Assembly (NCBI GenBank): GCA_016302925.1
Contig: JAEDMR010000096.1
Span: 1 to 7,420 of the forward strand
Reading direction: 5' to 3'
DNA length: 7,420 nucleotides
Source of the DNA: Bacillota bacterium
Lineage (GTDB): Bacteria > Bacillota > Clostridia > Peptostreptococcales > Anaerovoracaceae
Part shown: positions 6,099 through 7,420 of the stretch, one piece after another
How positions within the stretch are numbered: position 1 is the stretch's first letter
How the letters are laid out: each line of letters opens with the position of its first letter
Program-made: the position numbers and the translations under genes
The notes under the pieces: model-generated
The model's database searches: none
What the model saw: only the letters and a program-made list of their open reading frames with translations
What the model was told of the DNA's origin: nothing

Positions 6099-6139
6099 TG
6101 TGGTAACTATCTAAATATACCACAGATTTATGAGGTATA
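6099..6139. promoter_or_regulatory. Three regularly spaced GGTA/TACC half-sites between serA and serC (candidate operator)
   Basis: TGTGGTA (6099-6105), TATACCACA (6116-6124) and GGTATA (6134-6139) form two inverted repeats that share the middle element, each with a 12-nt spacer. The GGTA/TACC cores start at 6102, 6118 and 6134, exactly 16 nt apart, in alternating orientation. They cover the likely promoter of serA and a possible -10 of serC, so one regulator could control both. This is inferred from symmetry and position alone. Confidence 0.4.
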
Positions 6140-6141
6140 AA
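6114..6141 (-). promoter_or_regulatory. Probable extended -10 promoter of serA
   Basis: On the - strand, TATATT (6114-6119, 5 of 6) is preceded directly by TGG, giving an extended -10 element. A -35-like TTTATA (6136-6141, 4 of 6) lies 16 nt further upstream. Predicted transcription from about 6107 gives a leader near 45 nt, with no T-box or riboswitch. On + the same bases read TATAAA (6136-6141), a possible -10 for serC, but I see no good -35 to go with it. Confidence 0.5.
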
Positions 6142-6189
6142 ACAATTTTCAAGACAAAACTTTTTAGATTTAGAGGAGGACTTATTACA

Positions 6190-7287
6190 ATGACAACCAA
6201 GTATGATCGTGTTTACAATTTCTCTGCCGGCCCATCCATGCTGCCGCTGGAAGTGCTGGAGAAGGTCCAGGCAAGCCTGCTGAATTATGAAGGCTCAGGG
6301 CAATCTGTCATGGAGATGAGTCATCGATCTAAGGAGTTTAAGAAAATTGCTGAGGATGCAGAAGTCAACCTGAGAAAGCTGATGAACATTCCGGACAATT
6401 ATAAAGTACTGTTCTTACAGGGCGGCGGCACGCTGCAGTTTTCCATGGTGCCGTTAAATCTGCTGAAGAATTCCAAAAAAGCGGACTACATCGTAACCGG
6501 AACCTGGGCGAAGAAGGCATATAAGGAAGCAACCAAGTTTGGTGATATCAAGGTGGCGGCATCTTCCGAAGCGGATACCTTCACCTGGATCCCGAAGGTT
6601 AAGAAGGAAGATATCCGTCCGGATGCGGATTACGTATACTTCACGGACAATAACACCATTTATGGCACTGAATACAACTACATTCCGGAAACAGGAGACA
6701 TTCCTCTGGTTTCCGACATGTCATCCAATATTCTGTCCAGAAAGGTGGATGTAAGCAAGTTCGGTCTGATCTGGGCCGGTGCGCAGAAGAATGTGGCTCC
6801 TGCCGGCGTGACCATCGTCATCGTACGTGAGGATCTGATCGGCAATGCGGACGCATCCGTTCCGACCTATCTGGATTATAAGATTCACGCGGATAACGAT
6901 TCCATGTACAATACCCCGCCGTGCTTTTCCATCTATGTAGCCGGTGAAGTGTTCAAGTATCTGCTGGAAAAGGGCGGCATCGAAGCACAGCAGAAAGCCA
7001 ACGAAGAAAAGGCGGCAATGCTGTATGACGCCATCGATGCCAGCAAGCTGTTCAATTGCCCGGTTGCAAAGGAAGACCGCTCCCTGATGAACGTGGTATT
7101 CGTGACCGGCGATGCAGATCTGGATAAGAAGTTCGTCGCCGATGCCAAGGCAGAAGGCCTGATCAATCTGGCCGGTCACCGCTCCATCGGCGGCATGCGT
7201 GCTTCCATCTATAACGCCATGCCGAAGGAAGGCGTGGAAAAGCTGATTGCATTCATGCAGAAGTTCGAAGCAGAAAATGCGAAATAG
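6190..7287 (+). CDS. serC: Phosphoserine aminotransferase
   Basis: SerC transfers an amino group from glutamate to 3-phosphohydroxypyruvate, giving O-phosphoserine, using pyridoxal phosphate; some homologues also act in vitamin B6 synthesis. The 365-residue length is normal. Motifs in order are YNFSAGPSMLP (9-19), MEMSHRSKEF (41-50, phosphate-binding His-Arg), GGGTLQF (78-84), VSDMSSN (174-180, the cofactor-contacting Asp), WAGAQKN (195-201) with Lys200 as the expected Schiff-base lysine, and GHRSIGGMRASIYNAM (329-344), the substrate-phosphate region. The start at ATG 6190 has GGAGG at 6175-6179, 10 nt upstream; an in-frame ATG at 6130 would add 20 Lys/Arg/Phe-rich residues running through the ribosome site and is unlikely. 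It is divergent from serA with 126 nt between the starts, so the consecutive pathway steps share a control region. No serB phosphatase is present in the window. Confidence 0.96.
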   Translation: MTTKYDRVYNFSAGPSMLPLEVLEKVQASLLNYEGSGQSVMEMSHRSKEFKKIAEDAEVNLRKLMNIPDNYKVLFLQGGGTLQFSMVPLNLLKNSKKADYIVTGTWAKKAYKEATKFGDIKVAASSEADTFTWIPKVKKEDIRPDADYVYFTDNNTIYGTEYNYIPETGDIPLVSDMSSNILSRKVDVSKFGLIWAGAQKNVAPAGVTIVIVREDLIGNADASVPTYLDYKIHADNDSMYNTPPCFSIYVAGEVFKYLLEKGGIEAQQKANEEKAAMLYDAIDASKLFNCPVAKEDRSLMNVVFVTGDADLDKKFVADAKAEGLINLAGHRSIGGMRASIYNAMPKEGVEKLIAFMQKFEAENAK

Positions 7288-7316
7288 ACGAGGGTCCATA
7301 CTATTTTGATTACCCG

Positions 7317-7347
7317 TGCCTGCACAGGAAACTGTGCAGGCATTTTT
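7317..7347 (+). terminator. Strong intrinsic terminator of serC
   Basis: A perfect 11-bp stem (7317-7327 with 7332-7342) is capped by a GAAA tetraloop and followed by five T (7343-7347). It lies about 30 nt after the serC stop, so serC is probably transcribed alone. Confidence 0.93.
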
Positions 7348-7400
7348 CAGTTTGCGCGAATCTGAAAGGATTTGCTTGAAAATCTGCGGAAGTGCATTTT

Positions 7401-7420
7401 ATGAATGGTTTAGAATTCGG
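7401..7420 (+). CDS. Possible start of a further gene (cut by the window end)
   Basis: ATG at 7401 is preceded by GGAAG (7388-7392), about 8 nt upstream, and the frame stays open for the six codons left (MNGLEF). This is too short to identify. The same stretch could instead be a promoter: TTGAAA (7376-7381) lies 18 nt before TATGAA (7400-7405). Both readings are weak. Confidence 0.25.

Noticed and set aside
6064..6189. T-box or serine-responsive RNA leader for serA or serC
   Set aside because: The intergenic space is 126 nt shared by both directions; no T-box sequence or terminator hairpin is present.
6130..6189. Upstream ATG start for serC (20 extra residues)
   Set aside because: The extension runs through the GGAGG site at 6175-6179, lacks its own ribosome site and overlaps the promoter region. 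The normal SerC length is reached from ATG 6190.
6721..7299. A 192-codon - strand open frame opposite serC
   Set aside because: It is antisense to the conserved C-terminal half of serC and runs to the edge of the serC terminator without a promoter or ribosome site.

Overview
The window looks like an ordinary chromosomal segment of an anaerobic Firmicute, probably a member of the Clostridia. The reasons are strong GGAGG-type ribosome binding sites 7-10 nt from the starts, TTGACA/TATAAT-like promoters, a clostridial-style short SerA with a C-terminal ACT-like domain, a stand-alone PyrR, and a sigma-54-type activator with a TyrR-like C-terminal helix-turn-helix. Base composition is balanced and similar throughout. 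I see no insertion sequence, phage gene, CRISPR array, tRNA, rRNA or tandem repeat.

Layout. (1) Bases 2-298 (+) are the C-terminal end of a sigma-54-interacting regulator, whose stop codon lies inside a terminator hairpin. (2) Bases 340-576 (-) encode an unrecognised 78-residue alanine-rich protein with its own well-formed promoter, and it converges on the same terminator. (3) Bases 858-1406 (-) are pyrR, with a terminator at 738-769. (4) Bases 1570-3630 (+) hold two complete tandem LysO-family membrane exporters, transcribed divergently from pyrR out of a compact intergenic region with interleaved promoters. (5) Bases 3720-4916 (-) encode a DUF815-type P-loop ATPase lying 16 nt downstream of serA (4933-6063, -), so the two are probably co-transcribed. 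(6) Bases 6190-7287 (+) are serC, divergent from serA and followed by a strong terminator. (7) The last ~70 bases may contain the start of another gene.

Functional picture. SerA and SerC carry out the first two committed steps of serine synthesis (3-phosphoglycerate to 3-phosphohydroxypyruvate to phosphoserine). They share a 126-nt divergent control region carrying GGTA/TACC half-sites. The LysO pair probably exports lysine or related basic amino acids. PyrR links to pyrimidine salvage and attenuation, although no pyr biosynthetic gene is present here. I found no convincing new biological system. The most interesting items are the tandem full-length LysO paralogues, the orphan 78-residue gene with an inverted repeat over its -35 box, the three regularly spaced half-sites between serA and serC, the pairing of an uncharacterised ATPase with serA, and an Asp where SerA enzymes normally carry the catalytic Glu.
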